Positions 1 through 8,556 of a stretch of DNA of 64,000 nt are shown one piece after another (position 1 is the first letter of the stretch; the number at the start of each line of letters is the position of its first letter). The position numbers were made by a program, and so were the translations under genes. This stretch comes from Microlunatus lacustris (GTDB lineage Bacteria; Actinomycetota; Actinomycetes; Propionibacteriales; Propionibacteriaceae). Location: positions 304,278 through 368,277 of the forward strand of contig BAAAJN010000005.1 in assembly GCA_039527025.1 (NCBI GenBank), in the 5' to 3' direction. The notes beneath the pieces were generated by a model. That model did not search any database and was not told where the DNA came from. It saw nothing but the letters and a program-made list of their open reading frames with translations.

Positions 1-1716
1 GGCGAGGGCGACTACCAGCTCGACGACCTGGTGCTGGCCTACCCGCTGCCCACCGTCGCCGCCGAGGTGCTGGACCTGGCCGGTCGCTGGGGCAAGGAGC
101 GCACCCCGCAGCGCAGCCCGCTGCAGGTCGGCACCCACCTGCGCGAGGGCCGCAAGGGCCGCACCGGCCCGGACGCGGCCACCGTGCTGCACGTCGGCAC
201 CCCCGGCTTCGGCTTCGCCGACGGCGAGATCTGGGCCGTGCACACCGCCTGGTCGGGCAACCACACGCACTACGCGGAGCGGGTGTTCACCGGTCAGCAG
301 GTGGTCGGGGGCGGCGAGCTGCTGCTGCCCGGCGAGATCCGGCTGGCCGAGGGCGAGAGCTACACCTCGCCGTGGCTCTACGGCTCGCACGGGGTCGGGC
401 TGGACGCGGTGGCCCGCCGCTTCCACCGCTACCTGCGCTCGCGGCCGCAGCACCCCGGCCCCGACCGGCCGGTGACCCTGAACGTCTGGGAGGCCGTCTA
501 CTTCGACCACGACCTCGAGCGGCTGCTGGACCTGGCCGAGCGGGCCGCGGCCCTCGGCGTCGAGCGCTACGTCCTCGACGACGGCTGGTTCGGCTCCCGC
601 CGCGACGACACCTCCGGGCTGGGGGACTGGGTCGTCTCGGCTGATGTCTGGCCCGACGGCCTGCACCCGCTGGTCGACCGCGTCCGCGAGCTGGGGATGG
701 AGTTCGGGCTCTGGTTCGAGCCCGAGATGGTCAACCTGGACTCCGACGTGGCGCGCGCGCACCCGGAGTGGGTGATGGCGACCGGGGACCGGACGCCGGT
801 GCCCTCCCGCAACCAGCAGGTGCTCAACCTGGGCATCCCCGAGGCCTACGCCCACGTCCGCGACCAGATGATGGCGCTCCTGGACGAGTACACCATCGGC
901 TACCTCAAGTGGGACCACAACCGCGACCTGATCGACGCCGGGACCTCCCCGAGCGGCCGGGCCGGGGTGCACGAGCAGACGCTCGCCTTCTACCGGCTCG
1001 TCGACGAGCTCAAGGCGGCGCACCCGGGACTGGAGATCGAGTCCTGCTCCTCCGGCGGGGCCCGGGTGGACCTCGGCGTCCTCGAGCGCACCGACCGGGT
1101 CTGGACGTCGGACTGCATCGACCCGCTGGAGCGCCAGGAGATGCACCGCTGGACCGGCCAGCTGATCCCGCCGGAGCTGATGGGCGCGCACATCGCGTCC
1201 GGCCGCAACCACACGACCGGCCGGGTGCACGACCTCGACTTCCGGGCCGCCACCGCCGTCTTCGGCCACCTGGGGATCGAGTGGGACCTGGCCCGGGCCA
1301 GCGAGCAGGAGCTGGTCGAGCTCGGCGGCTGGGTCGCGTTCTTCAAGGAGCACCGCCGGCTGCTGCTGGGCGGGGACCTCGTGCGGGTCGACCACCCCGA
1401 CGAGTCGCTGGTCGCGCACGGCGTCGTCAGCCCGGACCGCAGCGCCGCGATCTTCGGCTTCCACGCCGTCGGCCGCTCCGCGGTGGTGTCCCTGGGCCGG
1501 CTGCGGTTCCCGGGTCTCGACCCCACCCGGCGCTACCGCGTCGTGCCCGTCGGGGTGGGGGAGCCGAGCGGCCTGCGGGCCCCGGTCTGGTGGGACGCCG
1601 ACGGACCCCGCGCAGGCACGGTGCTCAGCGGAGCCGCCCTGGCGGCCACCGGGCTGATGTCGGCGGGAGTGCACCCCGACCACAGCGTGCTCTACCGCCT
1701 GGACGCCGTCGACTGA
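1..1716 (+). CDS. Alpha-galactosidase, GH36 family (5' end outside window)
   Basis: Hydrolyses terminal alpha-galactosyl residues from oligosaccharides such as melibiose or raffinose. The frame is open from base 1, so the gene starts upstream and the N-terminal beta-sandwich is only partly present. The catalytic barrel is complete: the nucleophile Asp is in the YLKWDHNRD motif (codon at 913) and the acid/base Asp in the SDCIDP motif (codon at 1111), after the conserved ESCSSGGARVDLG stretch. A C-terminal beta domain follows to the stop. These motifs are typical of GH36. No signal peptide can be judged because the start is missing. The enzyme fits the sugar ABC importer and other glycosidases in the window, although it is not adjacent to them. 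A strong hairpin follows the stop. Confidence 0.92.
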   Translation, partial: GEGDYQLDDLVLAYPLPTVAAEVLDLAGRWGKERTPQRSPLQVGTHLREGRKGRTGPDAATVLHVGTPGFGFADGEIWAVHTAWSGNHTHYAERVFTGQQVVGGGELLLPGEIRLAEGESYTSPWLYGSHGVGLDAVARRFHRYLRSRPQHPGPDRPVTLNVWEAVYFDHDLERLLDLAERAAALGVERYVLDDGWFGSRRDDTSGLGDWVVSADVWPDGLHPLVDRVRELGMEFGLWFEPEMVNLDSDVARAHPEWVMATGDRTPVPSRNQQVLNLGIPEAYAHVRDQMMALLDEYTIGYLKWDHNRDLIDAGTSPSGRAGVHEQTLAFYRLVDELKAAHPGLEIESCSSGGARVDLGVLERTDRVWTSDCIDPLERQEMHRWTGQLIPPELMGAHIASGRNHTTGRVHDLDFRAATAVFGHLGIEWDLARASEQELVELGGWVAFFKEHRRLLLGGDLVRVDHPDESLVAHGVVSPDRSAAIFGFHAVGRSAVVSLGRLRFPGLDPTRRYRVVPVGVGEPSGLRAPVWWDADGPRAGTVLSGAALAATGLMSAGVHPDHSVLYRLDAVD

Positions 1717-1724
1717 GCCCGTCC

Positions 1725-1764
1725 TGAGGGAGTTCGGCCGGTCGGTCGCGGCCGAACTCCCTCA
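1725..1764 (+). terminator. Hairpin terminator after alpha-galactosidase
   Basis: A perfect 15-bp inverted repeat (arms 1725-1739 and 1750-1764, TGAGGGAGTTCGGCC and its complement) with a 10-nt loop begins 8 bases after the stop. There is no T tract, as is common for GC-rich actinobacterial terminators. It probably separates the alpha-galactosidase transcript from the larA operon. Confidence 0.75.
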
Positions 1765-1824
1765 CAACTCCTCGCGGAGAGGCCCCGTACGATGACCGGG
1801 TCGCGAGCGTTCGGAGGAGTCCCG

Positions 1825-3132
1825 GTGACCACCACCCAGGCCAGCAGCGTCCGCGAGGTCGCCCTCGCCTACGGCCGGGGCCGGCTGGCCGTCCCCCTGC
1901 CCCCAGGCTGCGAGCCGACGGTCATCCGGCAACGGCCGCTGCCGCCGCTGGCGGACCCGGCCGGCGCCGTCGCCGACGCCCTGGCGCACCCCGTCGGGTC
2001 GCCGCCGCTGGCCGAGCTGGCCCGCGGTCGGCGCAGTGCCTGCATCCTGGTCTGCGACATCACCCGGCCGGTGCCCAACGGGCTGTTCCTGCGTCCGGTC
2101 GTCGAGCAGGTCGTCGCCGCCGGCGTGCCGCTGGAGGCCGTCACCGTGCTGGTGGCCACCGGCCTGCACCGCCCCAACCTCGGCGACGAGCTGGCCGAGC
2201 TGGTCGGCGACCCCTGGGTGCTCGAGCACGTGCGCGTGGAGAACCACGACGCCCGCGACGACGCCGCCCACCGCTCCCTGGGGGTCACCGCCACCCGCGG
2301 CACGCCCGTCTCCCTGGACCGGCGCTTCGTCGACGCCGATCTGAGGATCGTCACCGGCCTCGTCGAGCCGCACTTCATGGCCGGCTGGTCGGGCGGGCGC
2401 AAGGTGATCGCGCCCGGCATCGCCCACCACACCACCATCCGGACCTTCCACTCCGCCCGCTTCATGGAGGACCCGGCTGCGGTGCAGTGCCGGCTGGTGG
2501 GCAACCCGCTGCACGAGGAGCAGCTGGAGATCGTCGCGATGCTCGGCGAGGTCTACGCCCTGAGCACGGTGGTGGACGAGGAGCGCCGGCTGGTGCACGT
2601 CGGCTTCGGTGAGGTGGTCGCCAGCCACCAGGCCGTCGTCGACGTGGTGGCTGCCGCGGTCCGGGTGCCGGTCGGCCGCCGCTTCGGCACGGTGCTCACC
2701 TCGGCGGCGGGCTACCCGCTGGACAAGACCTACTACCAGACGGTCAAGGGCATGGTCACCCCGCTGGACGTGCTGGCCCCGGGCGGGACCCTGATCATCG
2801 CCTCGGAGTGCTCCGAGGGCTTCGGCTCGCCGGAGTTCCGCGCGGCCCAGGCCCGGCTGGCCGAGCTGGGACCCGACGCCTTCCTGGCCACCATCACCGG
2901 CAAGGAGCTCGCCGACGTCGACGAGTGGCAGACCGAGATGCAGCTCAAGCCGATGCGGCACGGCCGGCTCGAGCTCTACAGCACCGGGCTGGCCGCCGAG
3001 GACCGCGCGCTGACCGCCGTGACGGTCGTCGACGACCTGACGGCAGCGGTCCAGGCCAGCATGGACCGGACGGGGGACGCGGGCGTCGCGGTGATCCCGG
3101 ACGGTCCCTACGTGGTCCCTGTGGTCCGGTGA
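1825..3132 (+). CDS. larA: LarA-family (DUF2088) nickel-pincer racemase/epimerase
   Basis: Member of the family of lactate racemase LarA, which interconverts hydroxy acid stereoisomers with a nickel-pincer nucleotide cofactor. I place the start at GTG 1825 because a GGAGGA site lies six bases upstream; an earlier ATG at 1792 has no such site. The protein is 435 residues, normal for the family. Residues matching the known catalytic set are present: His115 in ATGLHRP, His183 in EPHF, Lys193 in GGRKVIAPG and His209. The spacing from His183 to Lys193 and His209 matches the Lactobacillus enzyme exactly. The cofactor-synthesis genes larB, larC and larE are not nearby, so the cofactor must be made elsewhere. 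The substrate may not be lactate, since the family includes other 2-hydroxyacid racemases. The stop overlaps the next start (GTGA). Confidence 0.85.
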   Translation: MTTTQASSVREVALAYGRGRLAVPLPPGCEPTVIRQRPLPPLADPAGAVADALAHPVGSPPLAELARGRRSACILVCDITRPVPNGLFLRPVVEQVVAAGVPLEAVTVLVATGLHRPNLGDELAELVGDPWVLEHVRVENHDARDDAAHRSLGVTATRGTPVSLDRRFVDADLRIVTGLVEPHFMAGWSGGRKVIAPGIAHHTTIRTFHSARFMEDPAAVQCRLVGNPLHEEQLEIVAMLGEVYALSTVVDEERRLVHVGFGEVVASHQAVVDVVAAAVRVPVGRRFGTVLTSAAGYPLDKTYYQTVKGMVTPLDVLAPGGTLIIASECSEGFGSPEFRAAQARLAELGPDAFLATITGKELADVDEWQTEMQLKPMRHGRLELYSTGLAAEDRALTAVTVVDDLTAAVQASMDRTGDAGVAVIPDGPYVVPVVR

Positions 3133-3584
3133 CGACGACGGTGCGACCGATCAGCCGGACCGGCCTGGCCTGGCGGGTCGCCGTGGCGGTGCTGGGCCTC
3201 GGGCTGCTGGTCAACGGCTCGCTGCGGATGAGCGACGACGTCTGGCCGTTCGGACCCATGTCGCAGTACGCCTTCTCCCCTCCCGCCGACGACACCATCG
3301 TCATCACCCGGGTGGAGGGCCGGCTGGCCGACGGCCGGCGCGTCGAGCTGCCGCTGCGGGTGAGCACGGCGGGCATCAGCCGGGCCGAGATCGAGGCCCG
3401 CATCCCGGCCATCGTGTCCGACCCGTCGCTGCTGCGGGGGGTCGTGGAGGGCTGGAGAAGCCGGCACCCGGCCGAGCCGGCGGTCCGGCAGGTCTGGCTG
3501 GTGCAGGACGTCACCCAGCTGTCGCGCGGCCGTCCGACGGGCGCCGCCCGGCAGGAGCTGGCGACCTGGACGGTGCCCGGGTGA
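3129..3584 (+). CDS. Membrane-anchored protein of unknown function, partner of HTTM protein
   Basis: A 151-residue protein that I do not recognise. It starts at GTG 3129, overlapping the larA stop by four bases, and its own stop overlaps the next gene in the same way, so it is translationally coupled on both sides. One hydrophobic segment (about residues 14-33) is followed by a striking DDVWPFGPMSQYAF stretch and then a soluble domain with a DGRRVELPLRV region. The likely topology is a single-pass anchor with an extracytoplasmic domain. Tight coupling to the HTTM protein suggests that the two work together. The function is not known from the sequence. Confidence 0.8.
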   Translation: MTTTVRPISRTGLAWRVAVAVLGLGLLVNGSLRMSDDVWPFGPMSQYAFSPPADDTIVITRVEGRLADGRRVELPLRVSTAGISRAEIEARIPAIVSDPSLLRGVVEGWRSRHPAEPAVRQVWLVQDVTQLSRGRPTGAARQELATWTVPG

Positions 3585-4468
3585 CCGGCCCCGGCCGCGT
3601 CGTGGCCTGGTTCGCCCCGGTGCTGCCCGAGGCGCGGATCGCCGTCTTCCGCACGGTGGTCTACCTGTTCGTGCTGGTCGACATCCACCTCGTCGTCGCC
3701 GACCCCATTCCGCTCAGCCGGCAGCCGGAGCTCTACCAGCCCCTGCTGCTCGCGCGGTTGTTCCACCTGCCACCGCCCAACCCGGTGATCACCACGACGC
3801 TCTACGCCGTGCTCGTCGTGGGGTCGCTGGTTGCGGCGGCGAACCGGTTGCCCAGGCTGGCCGGGTTCGTCGTCGCCGCCGCCTTCACCTGGTGGACGGC
3901 GATCGGGATGAGCTACGGCAAGGTGGACCACGACCACCTGGCCTTCGTCGTCGCGCTCTGGCTGCTCCCGACGGTCGGCGCCGTCCGCGACCGCTGGCGC
4001 AGCGCGGACGCGTCGGCCCAGGCCGGCTGGGTGCTGAAGTCGGTGCAGATCGCGGTCATCAGCACCTACTTCCTCTCGGCGCTGACCAAGATCCGCAGCG
4101 GCGACTGGAGCTTCACCTCCTGGCCCAACAGCTTCATCCTCACCTGGGCGATCGTGCGCCGACCGCACGGGCTCGGCCAGTTCCTGCTGCCGTTCCCCGG
4201 GCTGCTCCGCGGGATGCAGTGGTTCGCCTTCCTCGCCGAGCTGACCTCGCTGGTGGTGCTGTGGCTGCGGGGCCGGGCGCTGCTGCTGGCGGCGCTGTTC
4301 TGGCTGGGGTTCCACGTCTTCACCGTGGCGATCCTGTACATCCACTTCGCGCCGACGCTGGTGTGCTGGCTCGCCTTCGCCCCGTTGGAGCGGCTGCCCG
4401 GCTGGTGGGACCGACGGCGGGCCTCGTGGACCGGACGCGGCACCTCGGCGCAGGTCCCCGTTCGGTAG
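3581..4468 (+). CDS. HTTM-domain integral membrane protein
   Basis: A 295-residue multi-pass membrane protein resembling the HTTM (vitamin K-dependent gamma-carboxylase-like) family. The GTG start at 3581 overlaps the preceding stop. Several hydrophobic helices are visible, together with the polar, conserved-looking stretches MSYGKVDHDHLAF, LSALTKIRSGDWSF and LYIHFAPTLVCWLAF. The gene ends 11 bases from the convergent DCC-family gene. HTTM and DCC (DUF393) domains are often neighbours or fused in bacteria, so the two probably act together in membrane redox chemistry. A true carboxylase activity is not implied. Confidence 0.75.
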   Translation: MTGPGRVVAWFAPVLPEARIAVFRTVVYLFVLVDIHLVVADPIPLSRQPELYQPLLLARLFHLPPPNPVITTTLYAVLVVGSLVAAANRLPRLAGFVVAAAFTWWTAIGMSYGKVDHDHLAFVVALWLLPTVGAVRDRWRSADASAQAGWVLKSVQIAVISTYFLSALTKIRSGDWSFTSWPNSFILTWAIVRRPHGLGQFLLPFPGLLRGMQWFAFLAELTSLVVLWLRGRALLLAALFWLGFHVFTVAILYIHFAPTLVCWLAFAPLERLPGWWDRRRASWTGRGTSAQVPVR

Positions 4469-4479
4469 CCGGCTGGGCC

Positions 4480-4863
4480 TCAGCGCTGCGGTGCGGCCGG
4501 CGGTGGTAGCGCGCAGGCCGGGGTGCCGCCCGGCATCCTGTCCCGGTCCCGTGCGACCAGGGGGTACACGCCCGCCGCGACCGACCGGACGACCGGCAGG
4601 TCCATCGACCGCCCGAGGAGCCCGTACGGCCCGCCGCGGAAGCGCAGCCAGGCGGCGAACGCCGCGGCCCCGCCGATGATCCGGCCGTCGGGCTCCACCC
4701 ACAGCACCTCGGTCTGCGCCCGCTCGGCCGCCGTGCCCAGCCCGGCGTGGTCGGCGAACTGCCAGGGCACCAGGTGCGCGTCGGGGCCGGTGTCACGGTG
4801 CAGGCGCGCCGCGAACCAGGTCGCGCTGGTGGTGCAGAACGCGCAGTCACCGTCGAAGACCAG
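4480..4863 (-). CDS. DCC-family (DUF393) thiol-disulfide oxidoreductase-like protein
   Basis: The frame contains the DCC signature LVFDGDCAFC, a thioredoxin-like CxxC-type motif next to an acidic pair, followed by a typical family body (WLRFRGGPYGLLGRSMDLPVVRSVAAGVYPLVARDRDRM). The likely role is disulfide exchange. The start is unresolved: no ATG, GTG or TTG occurs in this frame between the motif and the divergent dnaG gene. I give the CTG just before the motif as the minimal start, but translation could begin at another non-standard codon or the gene may be frameshifted upstream. It is convergent with the HTTM gene. Confidence 0.7.
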   Translation of the reverse strand: MVFDGDCAFCTTSATWFAARLHRDTGPDAHLVPWQFADHAGLGTAAERAQTEVLWVEPDGRIIGGAAAFAAWLRFRGGPYGLLGRSMDLPVVRSVAAGVYPLVARDRDRMPGGTPACALPPPAAPQR

Positions 4864-4968
4864 CCACGGCCGGTCGCGGAGCCCCGACGGGGCGGGCGGT
4901 CCGGGAGCGTCGGCACAGGCTGAGTACGCGGCGGGTGGCGCCGCTGCCGGCGCGTAAACTCGGGGACC

Positions 4969-6849
4969 GTGGCGGGCCGGATCAACGACGACGACATCGC
5001 CGCCGTCCGCGAACGTGCCCGGATCGACGAGGTCATCGGCTCCTACGTCGCCCTGCGGAACGCGGGTGGGGGCTCGCTCAAGGGCCTGTGCCCCTTCCAC
5101 GACGAGAAGACCCCGAGCTTCCAGGTCACCCCGTCCCGCGGCTTCTACTACTGCTTCGGCTGCGGTGAGGGCGGCGACGTCATCACCTTCATGCAGAAGA
5201 TCGACAACCTCAGCTTCGCGGAGTCGATCGAGCGGCTGGCTGACCGGGTCGGCATCCAGCTGCGCTACACCGAGGACGCCGGGCCGCGTCCCGAGCCGGG
5301 GCTGCGCTCGCGGCTGATGGAGGCCCACCGCGCGGCCGCGGAGTTCTTCGCCGAGCAGCTGGCCACCCCCGACGCCCTGGCCGGCCGGCAGTTCCTGGCG
5401 GCTCGCGGGTTCGACCGCGGGGCCGCCGAGCTGTTCGGGGTCGGGTTCGCCCCGCGCGGGGGCCGCGTCCTGGCCCAGCACCTGCGCGGCCGCGGGTTCA
5501 GCGACAAGGAGCTGGTCGCCGGCGGGCTGGTCCGCGAGGCGGGCTACGACTTCTTCCAGAGCCGGCTGCTGTGGCCGATCCGCGACTCCGGCCGTCAGGT
5601 GATCGGCTTCGGCGCCCGCAAGCTGTTCGACGACGACCGGATGCCGGCCAAGTACCTCAACACCCCCGAGACCCCGCTCTACAAGAAGTCGCACGTCCTC
5701 TACGGACTCGACCTCGCCCGCAAGCCGATCGGGCACAAGAGCCAGGCCGTCGTCGTCGAGGGCTACACCGACGTGATGGCCGCCCACCTGTCCGGCGTGG
5801 ACACCGCGATCGCCTCCTGCGGGACGGCGTTCGGCGACGACCACGCCCGCCTGCTCCGCCGGCTGATGGGCGACCACGACGCGTTCCACGGCGAGGTCAT
5901 CTTCACCTTCGACGGCGACGCCGCCGGCCAGGCGGCCGCGCTCAAGGTGTTCAGCGGCGACCAGAACTTCCTGGCCCAGACCTACGTGGCCATCGAGCCG
6001 ACCGGGCTCGACCCCTGCGACCTGCGGCTCCAGCACGGCGAGGCCGCGGTCCGCGAGCTGGTCGCCCGCCGGGTGCCGCTGTACCGGTTCGTGATGACCA
6101 ACGTGCTGTCCCGGCACGACCTCGACCGCGCTGACGGCCGGTTGGGCGCCTTGCGCGAGGCCGCCCCGCTGGTCGCCAGCATCCGGGACGCCTCGCTGGT
6201 CACCGGGTACGCCCGCGAGCTGGCCGGGCTGCTGGGCATGGACGTCGAGGAGGTCCGGGGCGAGGTGGTCCGCGCGGCCAACCGCTCCAGCCGCCGGACG
6301 CCCGAGCCGTCGCCGGCACCCACGACGGAGGAGCCGACCGAACGGCGCCGAGCGCCCGAGGCCCGGCTGCCCGACCCGCACGACCGGCTGCTGGCCCTGG
6401 AGCGGGCGACGACGAAGCTGCTGATCCAGGTGCCCGGCCTGTTCCCGCCCGGGTGGGACGGGCTCACCGTCACCGACTTCACCCACCCCGCCTACGCCGC
6501 CGTCTTCACGGCGGTGGAGAAGGCGGCGGCCGAGGGCGAGGCGGCCGGGGACTGGGTGCACCGGATGGCGGCGGCGGCCGAGCACGAGCAGCTGAGTCAG
6601 CTCATCGTCTCCCTCGCCGTCGAGCCGCTACGGGTCCAGGGGGAGGTGACGGTCCGCTTCGTCGTCGCCCACACCGCCGGTCTGCAGCTGTTGACGGTGA
6701 TGCGGGCCATCAGCGACCTGAAGTCGAAGCTGCAGCGGACCAACCCGGTCGAGGCCCAGCAGAAGTACAACCAGATGTTCTCCGAGCTCGTCGTCCTGGA
6801 GGCGCGGCGCAAGCAGCTCCAGGTGCGCAGCATCGGCGCGCTGGAGTAG
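4969..6849 (+). CDS. dnaG: DNA primase DnaG
   Basis: Synthesises RNA primers for lagging-strand replication with the DnaB helicase. The order of domains is complete: an N-terminal CHC2 zinc domain (Cys41, His44, Cys62, Cys65), a TOPRIM catalytic core with VEGYTDVM and the metal-binding FDGDAAG motif, and a C-terminal helicase-interaction domain. The 626-residue length is normal for actinobacteria. The GTG start gives the usual first helix (DIAAVRERARIDEVI). It is divergent from the DCC gene and is followed 24 bases later by a sigma-70-like gene in the same direction. A primase-sigma factor pair recalls the bacterial macromolecular synthesis operon. Confidence 0.97.
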   Translation: MAGRINDDDIAAVRERARIDEVIGSYVALRNAGGGSLKGLCPFHDEKTPSFQVTPSRGFYYCFGCGEGGDVITFMQKIDNLSFAESIERLADRVGIQLRYTEDAGPRPEPGLRSRLMEAHRAAAEFFAEQLATPDALAGRQFLAARGFDRGAAELFGVGFAPRGGRVLAQHLRGRGFSDKELVAGGLVREAGYDFFQSRLLWPIRDSGRQVIGFGARKLFDDDRMPAKYLNTPETPLYKKSHVLYGLDLARKPIGHKSQAVVVEGYTDVMAAHLSGVDTAIASCGTAFGDDHARLLRRLMGDHDAFHGEVIFTFDGDAAGQAAALKVFSGDQNFLAQTYVAIEPTGLDPCDLRLQHGEAAVRELVARRVPLYRFVMTNVLSRHDLDRADGRLGALREAAPLVASIRDASLVTGYARELAGLLGMDVEEVRGEVVRAANRSSRRTPEPSPAPTTEEPTERRRAPEARLPDPHDRLLALERATTKLLIQVPGLFPPGWDGLTVTDFTHPAYAAVFTAVEKAAAEGEAAGDWVHRMAAAAEHEQLSQLIVSLAVEPLRVQGEVTVRFVVAHTAGLQLLTVMRAISDLKSKLQRTNPVEAQQKYNQMFSELVVLEARRKQLQVRSIGALE

Positions 6850-6873
6850 CCCGCAGCGCCGGTCGAGGAGGCT

Positions 6874-7761
6874 GTGGACGGCCGTCCGACGGCGTCCGCA
6901 CCGGCCCAGGCTGAGGGGGTGACGACCGCTCGTGCTGCCCTCACCGAACCGCTGCTCACCGCGGAGGAGGTGCCGCGGCTGGCTCGGGCGATCGAGGCCG
7001 GCGTCCTGGCTGCGGAGGCCCGTTCCGCCGGCGGGTTCGGCGACGCCACCGAGGAGGAGCTCCTCGCGATCGAGGAGCAGGGACGACGTTCCTGGCACCG
7101 CTTCGTCCGCGCGAACCTGCGGCTGGTCGCCCTCGTCGCCGGTCAGACGGCGGCCCGCAGCCGGTTGGCCGAGGCCGACCTGTTCCAGGAGGGCTGCCTC
7201 GGCCTGATGGCCGCTGTCCAGCGCTACGACCACACCCGCGGCACCACCTTCGCCACCTACGCCCTGTTCTGGATCCGCTCCTCGATCGGCGCCGTCAGCG
7301 CCGGCCACCTCGGCGCGCTGAACCTGCCGACCAGCCGGGCCGAGCAGCTGCGGGCCGCCCGCGGTGTCGAGGCGGCGCTGACCCAGGAGCTCGGTCGCGC
7401 ACCGACGGCGGTCGAGCTCGCCCGGGCTCTGGGTCGCAGCACCGCCTGGACGCGAGCCCTGCTGGCGCACGCCGTCCCGGCGCCGATCGAGGAGGTCGCC
7501 GCCGTGCTCGCGGCCCCGACCGCCACCGAGCCGGCGGAGCCGCTGCCGCAGGTCCGCGCCCTGCTGGCCGGTCTGGACCCGCTGGCCCGCCGGGTGCTGG
7601 AGCTGCGCTGCGGCTTCGGTGACGGCGAGCCGCTCAGCCTGGCGGCCACCGGTCGACGCCTCGGGCTGTCGGCCGCCCGGGTCCGGCGGGTCGAGCAGCG
7701 CGCACTCGAGGCGCTGCGCGCGGTCTGCCCGCAGTCAGCGGTCTGGCACCTGTCCGGGTGA
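6874..7761 (+). CDS. Sigma-70 family RNA polymerase sigma factor (divergent)
   Basis: A 295-residue sigma-70 family protein directly downstream of dnaG. The region 2-like segment contains ANLRLVALVAG, DLFQEGCLGLMAAVQRYDHTRGTTFATYALFWIRSSI. A region 3-like part and a region 4 helix-turn-helix (LAATGRRLGLSAARVRRVEQRALEALR) follow. The GTG start at 6874 has a GAGGAG site close upstream; a second GTG at 6919 is possible. The long N-terminal regions of the primary sigma factor are absent, so this is an alternative or group 2/3-like sigma factor. The promoters it recognises cannot be read from the sequence. Confidence 0.88.
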   Translation: MDGRPTASAPAQAEGVTTARAALTEPLLTAEEVPRLARAIEAGVLAAEARSAGGFGDATEEELLAIEEQGRRSWHRFVRANLRLVALVAGQTAARSRLAEADLFQEGCLGLMAAVQRYDHTRGTTFATYALFWIRSSIGAVSAGHLGALNLPTSRAEQLRAARGVEAALTQELGRAPTAVELARALGRSTAWTRALLAHAVPAPIEEVAAVLAAPTATEPAEPLPQVRALLAGLDPLARRVLELRCGFGDGEPLSLAATGRRLGLSAARVRRVEQRALEALRAVCPQSAVWHLSG

Positions 7762-7795
7762 GGAGCCACCGCTCGGGACGGGGGAGGATGGGGTC

Positions 7796-8335
7796 ATGGC
7801 CCGAGCGACGAGAAGTGCCTGGTGGTCGCGTTCGCGCGGGCTGCCGGACGACGCCTACGCGTCCTGGGTGACGTCGATGCGCGAGGTCGTGGGGCGCACC
7901 CCGCGGATCCTGGCCTGGGCCGGCGAGGGTGACCGGCTGGCGATCGGCAGTCCCACGGTGCTGTCCACCGGCGGGACCAGCGGCTGGCAGCACGTCGGCT
8001 GGCACGAGATCGAGCGGGGCGGCTGGAACGACGAGCTGCGTCGGCTCAGCTGGGTGCGGCTGGACGGCCGCCGCGGCGAGGTGCAGCTGGCCGAGCCGGG
8101 ACGGCTGCCCGAGCTGTTCCGCGAGCGGGTGGAGGCGACCATCGTCGTCCGGCAGTTCGTCCCGCTGGCGGGGGAGCGGGGCGTCACCATCAGCGCCCGC
8201 CGACCGCTCGGGGCCAGCGCGCCGCTGGTCTGGCACACCAGCCTCACTCGGGGCCTGACCTGGCAGACGGCGGGCGTGCGCGAGGCCGTCGACGACGCGC
8301 TCGCCGCGACGCGGGCCGAGTTCGACATGCGCTGA
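7796..8335 (+). CDS. Conserved hypothetical protein
   Basis: A 179-residue soluble protein that I do not assign to a named family. The ATG at 7796 is preceded by a GGAGG site about eight bases upstream. No membrane segment or signal peptide is visible. The sequence has a Trp-rich middle (SGWQHVGWHEIERGGWNDELRRLSWVRL) and an ERVEATIVVRQFVPL segment near the C-terminal third. This arrangement is common in small actinobacterial proteins next to tRNA or sigma genes. It lies between the sigma-like gene and tRNA-Asn in the same direction. Confidence 0.75.
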   Translation: MARATRSAWWSRSRGLPDDAYASWVTSMREVVGRTPRILAWAGEGDRLAIGSPTVLSTGGTSGWQHVGWHEIERGGWNDELRRLSWVRLDGRRGEVQLAEPGRLPELFRERVEATIVVRQFVPLAGERGVTISARRPLGASAPLVWHTSLTRGLTWQTAGVREAVDDALAATRAEFDMR

Positions 8336-8349
8336 CTGCCTGGTAATGT
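8321..8349 (+). promoter_or_regulatory. Probable promoter of tRNA-Asn
   Basis: A -35-like TTCGAC (8321-8326) and a -10-like TAATGT (8344-8349) are separated by 17 bases. The -10 element ends 21 bases before the tRNA. It overlaps the end of the preceding coding region. Assigned by pattern only. Confidence 0.45.
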
Positions 8350-8370
8350 TCTGACTCGCGTCCAGCGCGA

Positions 8371-8446
8371 TCCCCTGTAGCTCAATTGGCAGAGCAGCCG
8401 GCTGTTAACCGGCAGGTTACTGGTTCGAGTCCAGTCGGGGGAGCCA
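8371..8446 (+). tRNA. tRNA-Asn (anticodon GTT)
   Basis: A full cloverleaf can be drawn. Acceptor arms TCCCCTG and CGGGGGA pair with one G-T pair. The anticodon stem GCCGG/CCGGC encloses the loop CTGTTAA, giving anticodon GTT. The T arm is ACTGG-TTCGAGT-CCAGT. The discriminator is G and the terminal CCA (8444-8446) is encoded. Confidence 0.97.
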
Positions 8447-8504
8447 GATCACGGCGACTTCCCGCGTCGGCGATCGACCCCTCCAGCTGGAGATCCGGCC
8501 AGGA

Positions 8505-8535
8505 GGTGAGGGGTGCACGTGGGCACCGCCTCACC
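8505..8535 (-). terminator. Hairpin terminator after GH26-type gene
   Basis: Inverted repeat with a 7-bp outer stem (8505-8511 with 8529-8535), a 5-bp inner stem (8512-8516 with 8523-8527) and one bulged base. It lies about 20 bases beyond the stop of the minus-strand glycosidase. Confidence 0.55.
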
Positions 8536-8556
8536 ACCGGTCGAGCTCGGGCTCGG

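Noticed and set aside
4480..6585. A 701-codon open frame antisense to dnaG
   Set aside because: Only its last 130 codons (the DCC protein) are real. The rest mirrors dnaG codon bias on the other strand.
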